From: Alloalcanivorax dieselolei B5
Lineage (GTDB): Bacteria > Pseudomonadota > Gammaproteobacteria > Pseudomonadales > Alcanivoracaceae
Assembly (NCBI RefSeq): GCF_000300005.1
Contig: NC_018691.1
Span: 2,728,001 to 2,792,000, forward strand
DNA: 64,000 nucleotides
Reading direction: 5' to 3'
Position 1 is the stretch's first letter. Each line of letters opens with the position of its first letter. Made by a program: the position numbers and the translations under genes. The notes beneath the pieces are model-generated. The model searched no databases and was not told the origin of the DNA. It was given only the letters and a program-made list of their open reading frames with translations. Below, piece by piece: positions 45,879 through 57,400 of this stretch.

Positions 45879-48800
45879 AGCGCTCTCCGTAATGTCTCGG
45901 CGAGGTGAGCGGCCACGGTGTCCACATGGGGCGGCTCGATCACGCTGAAGTGATTGCCCGGCACGTCGATCAGGTTGAACTCGCCGAGGCAGGCGTTTTG
46001 CCAGAACGGCGCGGCGTAATGACCCACGCCGGCGGTAATGCCAAAGGACTGCTGTTCCTGGCAACGCAGGTAATTGATGTCGCCCACATAGGGCGCCGGA
46101 TCGACACAGGCCGCCCGCATACTGTGCCGGCATACCCGGAACAAGGCGGGAATCAGTTCCGGCCCCACCGGCACACCGGCTTTACCGGCGGCGACGCGGG
46201 CGTATTCGGCGAGGCGTTCGTCCTGGGGAATCATCGAGCGACGACGCACCGCCTCGGCCACCGCCCGCAGCCCCTCGTCGCCGTCCAGCGCCGCCATGGC
46301 GCCGGCGGGAATATGCCGCTCATGGCGCTGCATCAGTGTTTCGATGGCGCGATAAACATCCGCCTCATTCAGCCCCTCGCCGAACACATCCTTGACCGGA
46401 TCGAGATTGAGATTCGGCGCGAAAATCGCCTCGAAGGCGAGTTCCTCATCGGTATTGATGAACATCGGAATACTGTCCACCAAGGTCAGGTCGATGACCT
46501 CCACGCCGCGCTCCAGCAAGCGGCGGGACACCTCCATGGCGAGCAGCCCTCCCAGGCAATAACCGATCAGTTGAAAGCGGTGATAGCCTTCGTCCAGCAA
46601 ACGCAGTGCGTAATCGTCGGCGACCCGGTCGATCAGTTCCTGATGGGGAATGGACACATACTGCTCGGCATCCGCCACCGCCAAGCCCACCACCGGCCCG
46701 GCCTGTTGAGCGGCCAGCGCGCGGCCAAGATGCTGGAAATAATCCATGGTGCCCAGCGCCGCGTGGAACAGCACCCGGACCGGGCCGTCACCACCGCCGA
46801 ACGGCACGATCAGCGCGTTGCTGCCGGGCCGTGCTTGTGCCGTTCCCGCTTCGGCGGGCGCTTCGCCGTCCGTCGGCTTGGCCGTTGTTTCGTCCGCCGG
46901 CGAGCGCAAGGCCGCGGCAAGCGCCGCCACCGTCGGCTCGTTGAGCATTTGTCGAAGCAAGGCGTCATAGGTGAGGCCCTCCGCCTCCGGCACGGTGTCG
47001 CGGATCTGTCCGGCGACTCTCGCCAACACCAGGGAATCGGCGCCCTGATCGTAGAAGTTGTCGTCACGGCCGATGCCGGGCAAGCCCAAAGCCGCTGCCC
47101 ACAGCGCCCTCAGACTGTCTTCCAGGGGGTCGTCCGAGGGCGCCTCGACGGCGGGGTCCTCTCCCATCATTGGCGCCGGCAGCCAGCCGCCCAGGGTGTT
47201 GCGGTCCACTTTGCCATTGGCGGTCAACGGCAGACCATCCAGCACCTGCAGATGCGAGGGGATCATGTACTTTGGCAATCGCCCGGCCAGAAACGCGCGG
47301 ATCGATTCGCAGGACAGCGGCGCGCGCTCCGCTTTGAAACGGGCGGCGATCATGTTCATGCCCCACGCCGACATGGGATGCGACGAATCCGGCAAACAGA
47401 CGTGATCCTTTCCTCCCTTGCTGGCCAACAGGTGGAGCCAGCCGTCATGGGACAGGAACGGAGCGGCGCCGGTTTCCCGATCCCCGGCCGGTTCCATCAT
47501 GAAACCCTGGGTAAGCATGATGTGTGGGTGTTCCCGGGTTGGCTCGGTAAGGATCAGCCAGCCTCCCGGTGCCAGCAGTTCGACGATGCGGTCCACCGCC
47601 ACCCCCGGATCCCGGGTGCTGTTGAGGACCCCGGCGCCAATCACCACGTCCAGCGAGTTCGCGGCCAGCCCCTGCATCCGGTAATCCTGGTCCAGATCGA
47701 ACAGGCCAAAACGCATCCAGGGCAGCGCCCGCCAACGCTGGCGGGCGGCGGAGAGGAAAAACGGGGTCAGGTCGGTGAACAGGTACTCCACCCGGCAGCC
47801 GTCGAGCATCGGCACCACCGCTTCGGTGGTGGCGCCGGTACCGGCGCCGATCTCCAGAATGCGCAGCGGCTCCGTCCGCTCATTGGCCACCGCCAGCCGG
47901 TTCACGAACGCGGCCACCGCGTGGTTGTTGTAGCGCGCGACCGGATCATCACGGTACAAGGCCAGGGCGGGTTCCTGGGCGCCTTCGGGAAACAGCAACT
48001 CGAACGGGTTCTGCTCGCCGCTCAGCAGTTGTGGCAGCCGCGCCACATGGGCTTCGTGGTAGGCGACGAACCCGGCACCGCCGTCCCGCCGCGCCGCGCT
48101 GTCGCCGACACGCCGCCATGCCCGCTCCACGTCACCGGCCTGCAGCGCCGTGGTGCGACGGTAGCCGCCGACGTCGTCACCGGCGAGCCAGCCCCGCGCC
48201 ACCAGCAACGCCAGCCAGCGGCGCACCAGCCAACGGTGACGTGGCGTCACCGCCAGGGTCTCGAGCACCTGATCCAGGGTGGCGCGGCTTTCCCGGTCGG
48301 CGAACAACCCGTGTTCCCGCATCAACCACAGCATCGAAGCCAAAGCGGCACGATGCAGGGCATCGACCTGGTCCGCCGCGTCTTCGGTGTCCGTGTCCCG
48401 CAGCTGGTGCCCGGCCAGGCGCCGTGCCGCGTCAACCGGCGGGGAGGCGGGTTCCGGCGCCGTCCCCCGCTTCGCTTCGACGAACCCCAACAGGGTCCGG
48501 TCACCGTTATCGTTCTCGGCGACGACAGCCGCGGCGGCGGCCACGTCCGGATAAGCCGACAGCGCCGCCTCCACTTCACCGAGTTCCACACGATGTCCCC
48601 GGATTTTGACCTGACCGTCATCGCGGCCGAGGAACTCCAGCTCGCCGGACGGCAGATAGCGGGCCAGATCACCGGTGCGATACAGCCGCTGTCCATCCAC
48701 CGGGTGGTGGAAAAAGCGTGCTCCGGTCAACGCCGCGTCACCCAGGTAGCCGGTGGCCAGCCCCATTCCGGTGATATACAGCTCGCCGGGCACCCACACC

Positions 48801-51364
48801 GGACGGTCACGAAAGTCCGCGTCAAGCACCCGAAAACCCTGATTCGCCAGCGGTCGCCCGTAGGGGATGCTGGTCCATTCCGGGTCCACCGTCTCCACCC
48901 GATGATAGTTGGACCAGATCGCCGCTTCCGTGGCGCCGCCCAGGGCCACCAGGGACGAGTCCGGGGCGTGGCGGTGAAGATTCGCTTTCAACGACAGCGG
49001 CACCCAGTCCCCGGACACCAGAGCAAGACGAAGGCTGGACAAGGTGGCCGGTTCCGCGTCGAGGTAATGGGTCAGCATCCGCAGTTGTGCCGGCACAGAG
49101 TTCCAGAGCGTGACCTCGTGTCTGACAACACATTCCGCCCAATGAGACGGATCGGCACCCCGTTGCGCGTCCGGCAGCACCAGCGCGCCACCGCGTGACA
49201 GCGGGCCGAAGATATCGTAAACGGAAAGGTCAAAACCCAATTGCGCCAGCCCCAGCACCCGGTCGGCACCGGTGACCTCGAAGCGGCGATTGATATCCTC
49301 GATGGTATTGAGCGCGGCACGGTGAGTGATCATCACCCCTTTTGGATCGCCGGTGGAACCCGAGGTATAAATCAGATAGGCCAGGGAATCCGGGTCGCCG
49401 CCAGCGGCCGCCGGCCTGTCTTCCGTGGCGTCGAGCCCGTCGACCTCGATGACCGGCAGCCCTTCGGGCAGATCCCGGGGCCGGTTTGGTGATTGCACCA
49501 GCACCGCCGCGACGGCGGCGTCGGCAAGCACCTTGTCGCGACGTTTCGCGGGCTGTGTAACCTCCAGAGGCAGGTAGGCGGCGCCGGCCAGCAATACGCC
49601 GAGGACGCCCACCACCTGTTCCACGCCCTTGCTCATCACGATCGCGACGTGATCGCCGGCGCGGCAGCCCCGGTCCCGCAAGGCGCCGGCCACGGCCCCG
49701 GCACGGCGGACCAGATCGCCATAGCAAAGCGTTTCCCCGGGGGCCACCACGGCGTCAGCGTTGGGAGTCAGCGCGGCCTGCTCCAACACGGCCTGGTGCA
49801 GCAGCCGGTCCGGCACCGGCGCCTCGGTATCGTTCACCCGGGCCCGGGTCGACGTCTGCCAGGCGGGCAATACCACCGGCTCCGTGGCCGACCAGCGCTC
49901 GCCGCCGGCCAGGTCGAGCAGCAGGGTCTGGAAGGCCTCCCACATATCGTCGACCAGCCCGGCCGGAAACACGCCCTGGCGAACATCCCAGTTCACCTCG
50001 AGGCCGTCGGCGTCGTCGCGGACCTGACAATCCAGGAACACCTGGGGCGTCTGGGTAACGCCATTCTCCAGACGGCAACCAATCTCCGCCTCGCCAGTGC
50101 CGCCCAGGCCGATGGCGCTGGTGAACACCACCGGCATCAACGCGGCTTCACGCCCGTGCCGCCGGCCGATCTCGCGAATCACTTCCACACCGGAGAACAG
50201 CCGGTGATCCAGGTCGGCGAAAAGCTGCTCGCCCAACGCCGCCGCCCTCCGGTGAAAGGGCTGATCGCCCGCGCCGCGAACTTCCAGCAGACTCACCGAA
50301 GTGAAGTCCCCCACCAGGGCGTGGACCTGCGGATGGAGAGACGGGCGATTGAGCAAGGTGAGGTTCAGAGAAAAATCCGGGCCGCGACTCCAGCGCCGCA
50401 GCACCGCGACGTAAGCGGCCAGCACCACGTTGGACGCCGTCAGCCCCTGCTCGGCCGCCTGCTGGCGCAATGCTTGCCAATGCCCGGCGGGCAACCGCCA
50501 GTGATGTCGATGAAAGCGGGCCGGTTCAGCGGCGGGCAGTGACAGGGTCGGCAGCCGCGGCGCCGGCGGCAGGTCGTCCAGCCGCGCCAGCCAATAATCA
50601 CGGGCCTGCCGATAAGCGGCGCCGTCACGCATGCGCCGCTGCGTTAAGACATAATCGCGAAAGCTGATTTCCAACTCGGGCAAGGCGTTGCCATGCCCGT
50701 GGATCAACTGATTCAGTTCGGAGAACAGAATCCCCGCGCTGGCCCAGTCGGCGACCAGCGCATCCAGGGAGAAGTGAAGGATGTCAGCGCCCTGCGTCCG
50801 GGTCAGACGCAGTTCGAACATGGGCCATTGTCCGATCGGATAGAGCCGATGATCCATTTCCGAACGGGTCGCCTGCAAATGCCGCTCCAATTCCGACGGC
50901 AACCTGTCGCGCCCATCCTCGATGGCAATGCGGTAGCGCGGCACCTCCGGCAGTACCCGTTGGTAACCGTCCGCGCTGACCTCCGCACGCAGCATGTCGT
51001 GGCGCACGATCAGCTGATTCCAGGCGTCCTCCAACAGTTGCGGATCCAACACCGGATACACCGCTTCCAGATAACCGTGGCAGGCCACCCCGCCAAAGCC
51101 GAAGGACTCGTTGCGCCCCAGCAGATAGGCTTCCTGCACCTCGGTCAACGGGAAGGGCTCATGGCGGCCTTCGATGTCGGCGGTTACCGTGTCGGGAGCC
51201 GCTCCCCGAAGCAGATCGACGATCTGCGTCTTGAACGAGCGCAACGCGGCAAGCCGCTCCTCGGTGAGCACCCCCTTCGGGGCCCGGAACCGTAATTGCT
51301 CCCGCTCCGCCCAGAGTTCCACTCCGAGCCCCTGCAGTTCCTCGATCAAGGCATTGGCGTTCAT
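45875..51364 (-). CDS. Terminal NRPS: dock-Cy-A(MT)-PCP-TE, PchF-like
   Basis: This is an 1829-residue synthetase. Order: TubC-like docking domain (1-60); heterocyclisation domain (about 70-500) with DALVADWAS near 200; adenylation domain (A3 SGSTGDPKG near 670) with hand-read code DLYNLSLIWK, the cysteine code; a methyltransferase inserted in the A domain (EIGAGTGAT near 1172); A10 NGKVDR; carrier domain with Ser1444 (GADSL); and a terminal thioesterase. The TE nucleophile motif is GYCLG with Cys1603 in place of serine. It should add and cyclise a final cysteine, methylate it and release the product. PchF has the same architecture. ATG 51364 follows AAAGGAG; the longer frame is shadow. Confidence 0.93.
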   Translation of the reverse strand: MNANALIEELQGLGVELWAEREQLRFRAPKGVLTEERLAALRSFKTQIVDLLRGAAPDTVTADIEGRHEPFPLTEVQEAYLLGRNESFGFGGVACHGYLEAVYPVLDPQLLEDAWNQLIVRHDMLRAEVSADGYQRVLPEVPRYRIAIEDGRDRLPSELERHLQATRSEMDHRLYPIGQWPMFELRLTRTQGADILHFSLDALVADWASAGILFSELNQLIHGHGNALPELEISFRDYVLTQRRMRDGAAYRQARDYWLARLDDLPPAPRLPTLSLPAAEPARFHRHHWRLPAGHWQALRQQAAEQGLTASNVVLAAYVAVLRRWSRGPDFSLNLTLLNRPSLHPQVHALVGDFTSVSLLEVRGAGDQPFHRRAAALGEQLFADLDHRLFSGVEVIREIGRRHGREAALMPVVFTSAIGLGGTGEAEIGCRLENGVTQTPQVFLDCQVRDDADGLEVNWDVRQGVFPAGLVDDMWEAFQTLLLDLAGGERWSATEPVVLPAWQTSTRARVNDTEAPVPDRLLHQAVLEQAALTPNADAVVAPGETLCYGDLVRRAGAVAGALRDRGCRAGDHVAIVMSKGVEQVVGVLGVLLAGAAYLPLEVTQPAKRRDKVLADAAVAAVLVQSPNRPRDLPEGLPVIEVDGLDATEDRPAAAGGDPDSLAYLIYTSGSTGDPKGVMITHRAALNTIEDINRRFEVTGADRVLGLAQLGFDLSVYDIFGPLSRGGALVLPDAQRGADPSHWAECVVRHEVTLWNSVPAQLRMLTHYLDAEPATLSSLRLALVSGDWVPLSLKANLHRHAPDSSLVALGGATEAAIWSNYHRVETVDPEWTSIPYGRPLANQGFRVLDADFRDRPVWVPGELYITGMGLATGYLGDAALTGARFFHHPVDGQRLYRTGDLARYLPSGELEFLGRDDGQVKIRGHRVELGEVEAALSAYPDVAAAAAVVAENDNGDRTLLGFVEAKRGTAPEPASPPVDAARRLAGHQLRDTDTEDAADQVDALHRAALASMLWLMREHGLFADRESRATLDQVLETLAVTPRHRWLVRRWLALLVARGWLAGDDVGGYRRTTALQAGDVERAWRRVGDSAARRDGGAGFVAYHEAHVARLPQLLSGEQNPFELLFPEGAQEPALALYRDDPVARYNNHAVAAFVNRLAVANERTEPLRILEIGAGTGATTEAVVPMLDGCRVEYLFTDLTPFFLSAARQRWRALPWMRFGLFDLDQDYRMQGLAANSLDVVIGAGVLNSTRDPGVAVDRIVELLAPGGWLILTEPTREHPHIMLTQGFMMEPAGDRETGAAPFLSHDGWLHLLASKGGKDHVCLPDSSHPMSAWGMNMIAARFKAERAPLSCESIRAFLAGRLPKYMIPSHLQVLDGLPLTANGKVDRNTLGGWLPAPMMGEDPAVEAPSDDPLEDSLRALWAAALGLPGIGRDDNFYDQGADSLVLARVAGQIRDTVPEAEGLTYDALLRQMLNEPTVAALAAALRSPADETTAKPTDGEAPAEAGTAQARPGSNALIVPFGGGDGPVRVLFHAALGTMDYFQHLGRALAAQQAGPVVGLAVADAEQYVSIPHQELIDRVADDYALRLLDEGYHRFQLIGYCLGGLLAMEVSRRLLERGVEVIDLTLVDSIPMFINTDEELAFEAIFAPNLNLDPVKDVFGEGLNEADVYRAIETLMQRHERHIPAGAMAALDGDEGLRAVAEAVRRRSMIPQDERLAEYARVAAGKAGVPVGPELIPALFRVCRHSMRAACVDPAPYVGDINYLRCQEQQSFGITAGVGHYAAPFWQNACLGEFNLIDVPGNHFSVIEPPHVDTVAAHLAETLRRAL

Positions 51365-51413
51365 AACGTCTCCTTTCGGGTGTCTTGCCGGGTCGGAAGC
51401 CGGGGCCGCGGAT

Positions 51414-54400
51414 TCATAACGCGCCCTCTTCCATATCCGCGGTTCTCGCGCTTTCCGCTTGCAGCGCCGACGCCACATCCGCCAGAACGGGATGGGCAAA
51501 CAAATGACGAAGCGACAGGGCCACGCCATGGCGGCGGCGAACGATTTCGCTGAACCGGGTCGCCAACAGGCTGTCCCCGCCCAGCTCGAAGAAGCTGTGC
51601 TGCCGTTGTGGCGCATTAATCTCCAGCAACTCCGCCCACAGTTCCGCCACCCGCGTTTCCCATTCACCCCGCGGCGGTCCGGTTTGCTCCGCCTCGTCGC
51701 CGGACTGCGCGAAGTGCGCGGCCAGCGCGGCACGGTCCACCTTGCCGTTGGCGGTCAACGGCAGCGCCGCCAGGACATCGATGCGTTCGGGGATCATGGG
51801 TGGCGGCAGCAGCCCCGCCAGATGCGACCGCAACCGCTCGGCATCGGGGTGTTCGCCCGGCGCCACGACGGCGGCGACCAGTTTCATGGCCGAAGCCGGA
51901 CCACGCCGCAGCAAAGCCACGGCACGCTCGACACCGGCAAACGCGGCCAGCGCCGCTTCGACTTCGCCCAGCTCGATGCGGTGTCCGCGAATCTTCACCT
52001 GGCCATCGATGCGGCCGAGGAACTCCAGCAAACCGCCTGGCCGATAGCGCGCCCGGTCGCCGGTGCGATACCAGCGGCCGTCCCGCCGCGCCTCCCCGGT
52101 TTCGACCCTTACGAAGCGGTCGGCACTGCGTTCCGGGTCGGCCCGGTAACCCAGCGCCAGGCCGTCGCCGCCGATCCACAATTCGCCGGCGACCCAGTCC
52201 GGACAGTCGCGCCCCTCGCCATCGACCACCCGGAAACGCTGATTGGTCAACGGCCATCCGTAGGGGATCGAACACCAGTCCGGCGCCAATTCTTGCAGCG
52301 GATAAAAGTTCGACCAGATCGACGCCTCGGTGGCGCCGCCCAGCGCCACGAAACGGCACCCCGGGCAGCATTCAGCCACCCGTGCCGGCAGATCCAGCGC
52401 GATCCAGTCGCCGGAGGCGAGCGCCAGCCGCAACGATCCCGGCGGCTCCGCCGGATCACTGACGGCCATCAGCATCTCCAGCAGCGCCGGGGCACTGTTC
52501 CAGATGGTGGCGCCGTATCGCCGCATCAGGGCATGCCAGTCCCGTGCCTCGCGGCGCCCCTGCTCGTCGACGAGAATCAAGGCACCGCCGGCACCCAGCA
52601 GCCCGAAGATGTCGTACACCGACAGGTCGAAATCCAGAGCGGACACGGCCAGGACCCGGTCGTCCGGCCCCACGTCGAAACGGCGATTGATGTCGAGCAC
52701 CGTGTTCAAAGCGGCACGATGAGTGATCTCCACGCCCTTGGGTTCACCGGTGGAGCCGGAGGTGAAGATCACATAGGCCAGCTGGTCGGCGTCCACCGGC
52801 AGCGGCCCGGACAGCGGCGCCATGGACCGGGCATCCTCCAGGAAACAGGGCGTTACTGATTCGGGCCAGTTGTACTCCGAAGCCGTCACCACCCACCGCA
52901 CCGCGGCGCGCTTCAATACCCGGTCGCGCCGCGCCGGCGGCTGCTCCATGCCGAGCGGCAGATAAGCGGCGCCGGCGGCCAGCACCCCCAGAACCGCGGC
53001 GATCTGATCCGGCCCCTTGGGCAATTGCACCGCCACCACGCCCCCCGGCGACACGCCGGCCCGTTGCAGTCGCGCGGCGATCCGCAAGGCGTGGTCCGCC
53101 AGCTCGCCATGGCTTCGTGTGCCGTTCTGGCCCCAGTACAGGGCAACCCGCTCGCCGTGGTCTCGGGCGTGCTGAAAGAAGGCTTGGTGAAGAGTGTCGC
53201 TTGGTAACGGCGCCCGGGTGTCGTTGATCTGATCGCGCACTGCGCGTTGCGACACAGGCATCACATCCGGCACCGGCGCTCGCCAGTCCATCCCGGCCAG
53301 CTCATCGAGCAAACGCATATAGGCCTGGAACATGTCGGTGATCAGGCCGTCGGGGAACAACGCTTCCACCACATCCCAGTTCAAGGCGATGCCGCCATCC
53401 GCTTCCACCACCTGATGATCGATCCAGACCTGGGGGGTCTGGGTGAGGCCCCAGACCTGCCGGCGGAACGGTCCCTCCTGCGGCGCGGCGGTGCCTCCCG
53501 GAACGCCCAGGGCGCTGGTGAACACCACCGGCATCGACGCCAAGCCTTCCCCGGAGTCACGGGCCAGTTCGCGCAGCAGTGTCACGCTGGACCAGGCACG
53601 ATGATCCAGCGCCTCGCCCAGCGCTGTTTGCGTGCGGCGAAGACGTTCAAGCCATGAATCGCCGGGCTCCGGCCGGTAGCCCAGCAGAGTCAGGGAAGTG
53701 AAATCCCCCATCACCCGATGAATATCCGGGTGAACCTCCTGACGGTCGAACAAGGTCAGATTCAGGGTCAGCCGCGGCTGCGCGCTCCAGCGTCCCAGCA
53801 CCTCGGCGAACGCGGTCAGCAGTAGTGCCGAGGGCGTCACCCCTTCGTTTTGCGCCCGCGCGGTCAGACGCGACCAGGTGTCCGCGTCCAACGTCCCCTG
53901 ATGCCGGACGAAACGCGGCCGGTCAATGTCTTCCGGACGACGGGCCAGCGGCAGTTGCGGCGCCGGCGGCAATTGCGGCAGTTGCTTCAGCCAGAATGCC
54001 CGCGCCTGATCCCGCTCCTGTTCCGTGGGGGCACTGTTGAGCCGGTAATCGCGAAACGACAAGGACACCGGTGGCAGTTCGGTGTGCGGCTCCCGGTAGA
54101 GAAGATCCAGTTCCTGGTAGAACATCAGAATGCTCAAGGCATCCAGGATCAGGTTATCCAGACTGATCGCCAGGCGGGTTCGAGTCCCCGAACGGACCGC
54201 CCGAATATCGAACAGCGGCCACAGCGTGGGATCGAAGACCCGGTGCGCGGCCTCCTCCCGCAGCCGCTCACAGGCCGCGTCCCAATCGCCTTCCACCTCT
54301 TCCACCGGAATGGAAAAGCGTGCCACGTCCGGCAAGATTCGCTGGTGCCCCTGATCGTCGAACACCGCCCGCAACATCTCGTGACGGTCGATCAACCGGT

Positions 54401-57400
54401 TCAGCGCGTCCTGCAAACGCGCGACGTCCAGATCCTCCACGTCGTATTCCCGGTAAAAGTGGCAGCTCACCCCACCCAGCGGCAGCCCCGGGTCCCGCCC
54501 TATCCAATAGGCGCGTTGCACTTCGGTGGGCGGGAACGGCTGGTAGCGGTTTTCGATATCCGCGTGCCACTGTCGCCGTGAGACCGGGCCGTCACCGAGT
54601 TCCAGCGTGGCGGCAAACGCCGACAGCACCGGCTTCTCGAACAGCGCCGCCAGACGTACGCCGGTGAGTCCCTCTTCACTCAACCGGCGTATCATTCGGG
54701 TGGCCAACAGGGAATCGCCTCCCAGGGAAAAGAAATTCTGATCGCGCCCCACCCGGGGCAACTCGAGAAGACGGCACCAAACCTCGGCGACCCGGCGTTC
54801 CACCTCACCCTCGGGCTGCATCACGGCGGCGGGTTCACGCCGCCTTTCCTGCTCCTCGACACGGCGGGCCAGGGTTTTGCGGTCGATCTTGCCGTTGGCG
54901 GTGAGCGGCAGCGCCGCGCAGCCATAGAAACGCACCGGAATCATCACTGAAGGGAGGGTCGCTGCCAGATGATCACGCAATGATTCAAACACCGCCGGCA
55001 GAGCCCGTAGATCGACCCACGCCTGGTCACGGTCGCGCGGCGCGGCGGCCAGGGTCACCACCGCCACCAGCCCCGGCTTACCGACCACCGCCGCCGCCTG
55101 CCCCACGCCAGGCGCACCGGCCAGGGCCGCTTCCACCTCGCCCAGCTCGATGCGATGACCGCGCACCTTGATCTGATGATCCAGCCGCCCGAGAAACTCC
55201 ACGTTGCCATCCGGCCGATAGCGAGCCTGATCACCGGTGCGGTACCAGCGCACCCCATCGCGTTCAACAAACCGGCTCGCTGTTTTGCGCGGATCGCCCC
55301 GGTATCCCCGGGCCACGCCCTCCCCGCCGATCCACAGTTCGCCGGCGACAAAATCGGGGCAATCGCGCCCCAGGGCATCCACCACCCGAAGGCGCACGTT
55401 CGCCAGGGGTGTGCCGTACGGCGCGGAGTGCCACCGGGGCCGGGTTTCCTTAACCTCAAAAAAGGTGGAATGAATGGCCGTTTCCGTGGTGCCGCCCAAA
55501 GCGATGAAACGGCAATCCGGGGCCTGGCGGGCCAGCCTGCCGGGCAGCTCGGGGGGAATCCGGTCGCCGCCCAGCAACACCGCTCTGAGTGTCATCGGTG
55601 TCTCGGCGTCCGCCGCGCTCAATATCATATCCAGCAGCGCCGGCACGCAATTGAGCACCGTGACCCGGTGACACCGCATCAGGCAATGCCAGGCCATGGC
55701 ATCACGCCGCTCTTTCTCCGTCACGCACACCACGGCGGCGCCAACGGACAGCGCGGCGAACATATCGAACACCGACAGATCGAACTCAAGCGCGGACAGC
55801 GCCAGAATCCGGTCTTCGCCACACAGATCCAAACGATCAATCAGATCCTCGATGGTGTTCATGGCCGCCCGATGCGGCACCTCCACGCCCTTGGGCTCAC
55901 CGGTGGAACCGGAGGTGTAGAGAATGTAGGCCAGATCCCGCTCACTGCCCGGCACCGGTACCGACAAGGGCGCCGACGCCTCGGGCAGCGCCTCCAGCGT
56001 CAGGCGCGCACCGGACGCACCGAGGATACGCCGGCGGCGGGCCTCGGGCTGGTCCACGCCGATCGGCAGATACGCCGCCCCGGCCGCCAGCACCCCGAGC
56101 ACCGCGATGATCTGCTCGGGCCCTTTGGGCAACGACACCGCCACCACGTCATCCGGTTGCACGCCCTCGCCCACCAGATAGCCGGCCACGTTCATCGCCC
56201 GCCGTCGCAGTTCGCCATAGGACAACGTTTCGCGTTCTTCCCACAGCAGGGCGGGGGCATCCGGATTGGTGTCGGCGACGTGGAAGAAACCTTCGTGGAG
56301 CCGGCGGCCGGACAACGGTCGGGACACGCCATTGATGGAGGCCCGGCGCGCCAGCGCGCTGTCCGGCAACAAGGCGGGCACCGGCCGGCACCATGCGTCC
56401 GGGCAATCGATCAATGCCGACAGCAATCGCTCGTGGACCTCGAACAGGGCATCCAGAACGCCCGGCTCGAAAGCGTCCTCGCGCGCGTCCATATTCACCA
56501 GCAGGCCGTCGTCGAGTTCCGTCACCTGCGCGTCCAGCCATACCTGCGGGCCCTGTGAAATAATCCAGCTCGGTCGCCCGAGGCAGGTCTGCACCGTGTC
56601 GGAAAACAACGCCCCCAACCCCAGGGCGCTGGTGTACACCACCGGCGCCAATCGTTGTTCGCCATGATGACGTGACAGTTCCCGCAGCACGTCCACGCCG
56701 GCGAAGGTGCCGTGCTGGACGTCGGCGTGAAAACGGTCCTGCAGGGCGGTGGCGCGTTCGACAAAGGTGCCCGGCACGGAACCCTGCCATGCCAACAACA
56801 CCGAGGAGGTGAAATCACCAACCAACAGGTCCACATCGGCGTGCAGCGGTTCCCGGTTGAACAGCGGCAGGTTGATCAGGAAATCCGGCTCGGCGCTCCA
56901 GGCGGTGAGCACTTCGGCGAACACCGCGGCCAACGCCATGGCCGGCGTCAGACCGTGCGCACGCGCCGTCGTCGTAAACGCCGCGACCCGCTCGGGAGGC
57001 AGCCAGCCGTGACGCCGGATCACGCGAGTCGCCTGTTGCGCTCTTCCCCCGCCCGCGATCGGCAAGCGTGGCGCCGCCGGCAGATCGGCGAGCCGGTCAC
57101 GCCAATAGTCCCGGTCGCGATGCCATCTGGCACGACGCCCTTCCCCGGCCATGGCCGCGTCATGATCGGCCCGGTAACGGGGATAGCTGTAGCCGATGGG
57201 CGGCAACGCGTCACCGCGATACAGGCAGGCCAGATCCTGCAGCAGCACGCGCAAACTCAGGGCGTCCGCGGCGACCATGTCGAGATTGAAATGGATACGG
57301 GTGCCGTTCGCGCGCACGGCATCCGGCAACAAGGACAGCTGAACGTCGAAGACCTCTCCCGCCGCCAGATCCATGTGCCGGTGAGACAGCGACTGGCGTA

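Noticed and set aside
42370-46133. Long N-terminal extensions of the ABC transporter and NRPS frames (to 46133 and 51733)
   Set aside because: The extra residues are Arg-rich shadow of the neighbouring genes; overlapping GTGA/ATGA junctions and ribosome-binding sites define the shorter starts.
45905-49198. 1097-codon open frame on the plus strand
   Set aside because: It lies entirely opposite the terminal NRPS, whose Cy, A, MT, PCP and TE motifs are intact. The plus-strand product is low-complexity, rich in His, Gln, Arg and Gly, a typical shadow in GC-rich DNA.
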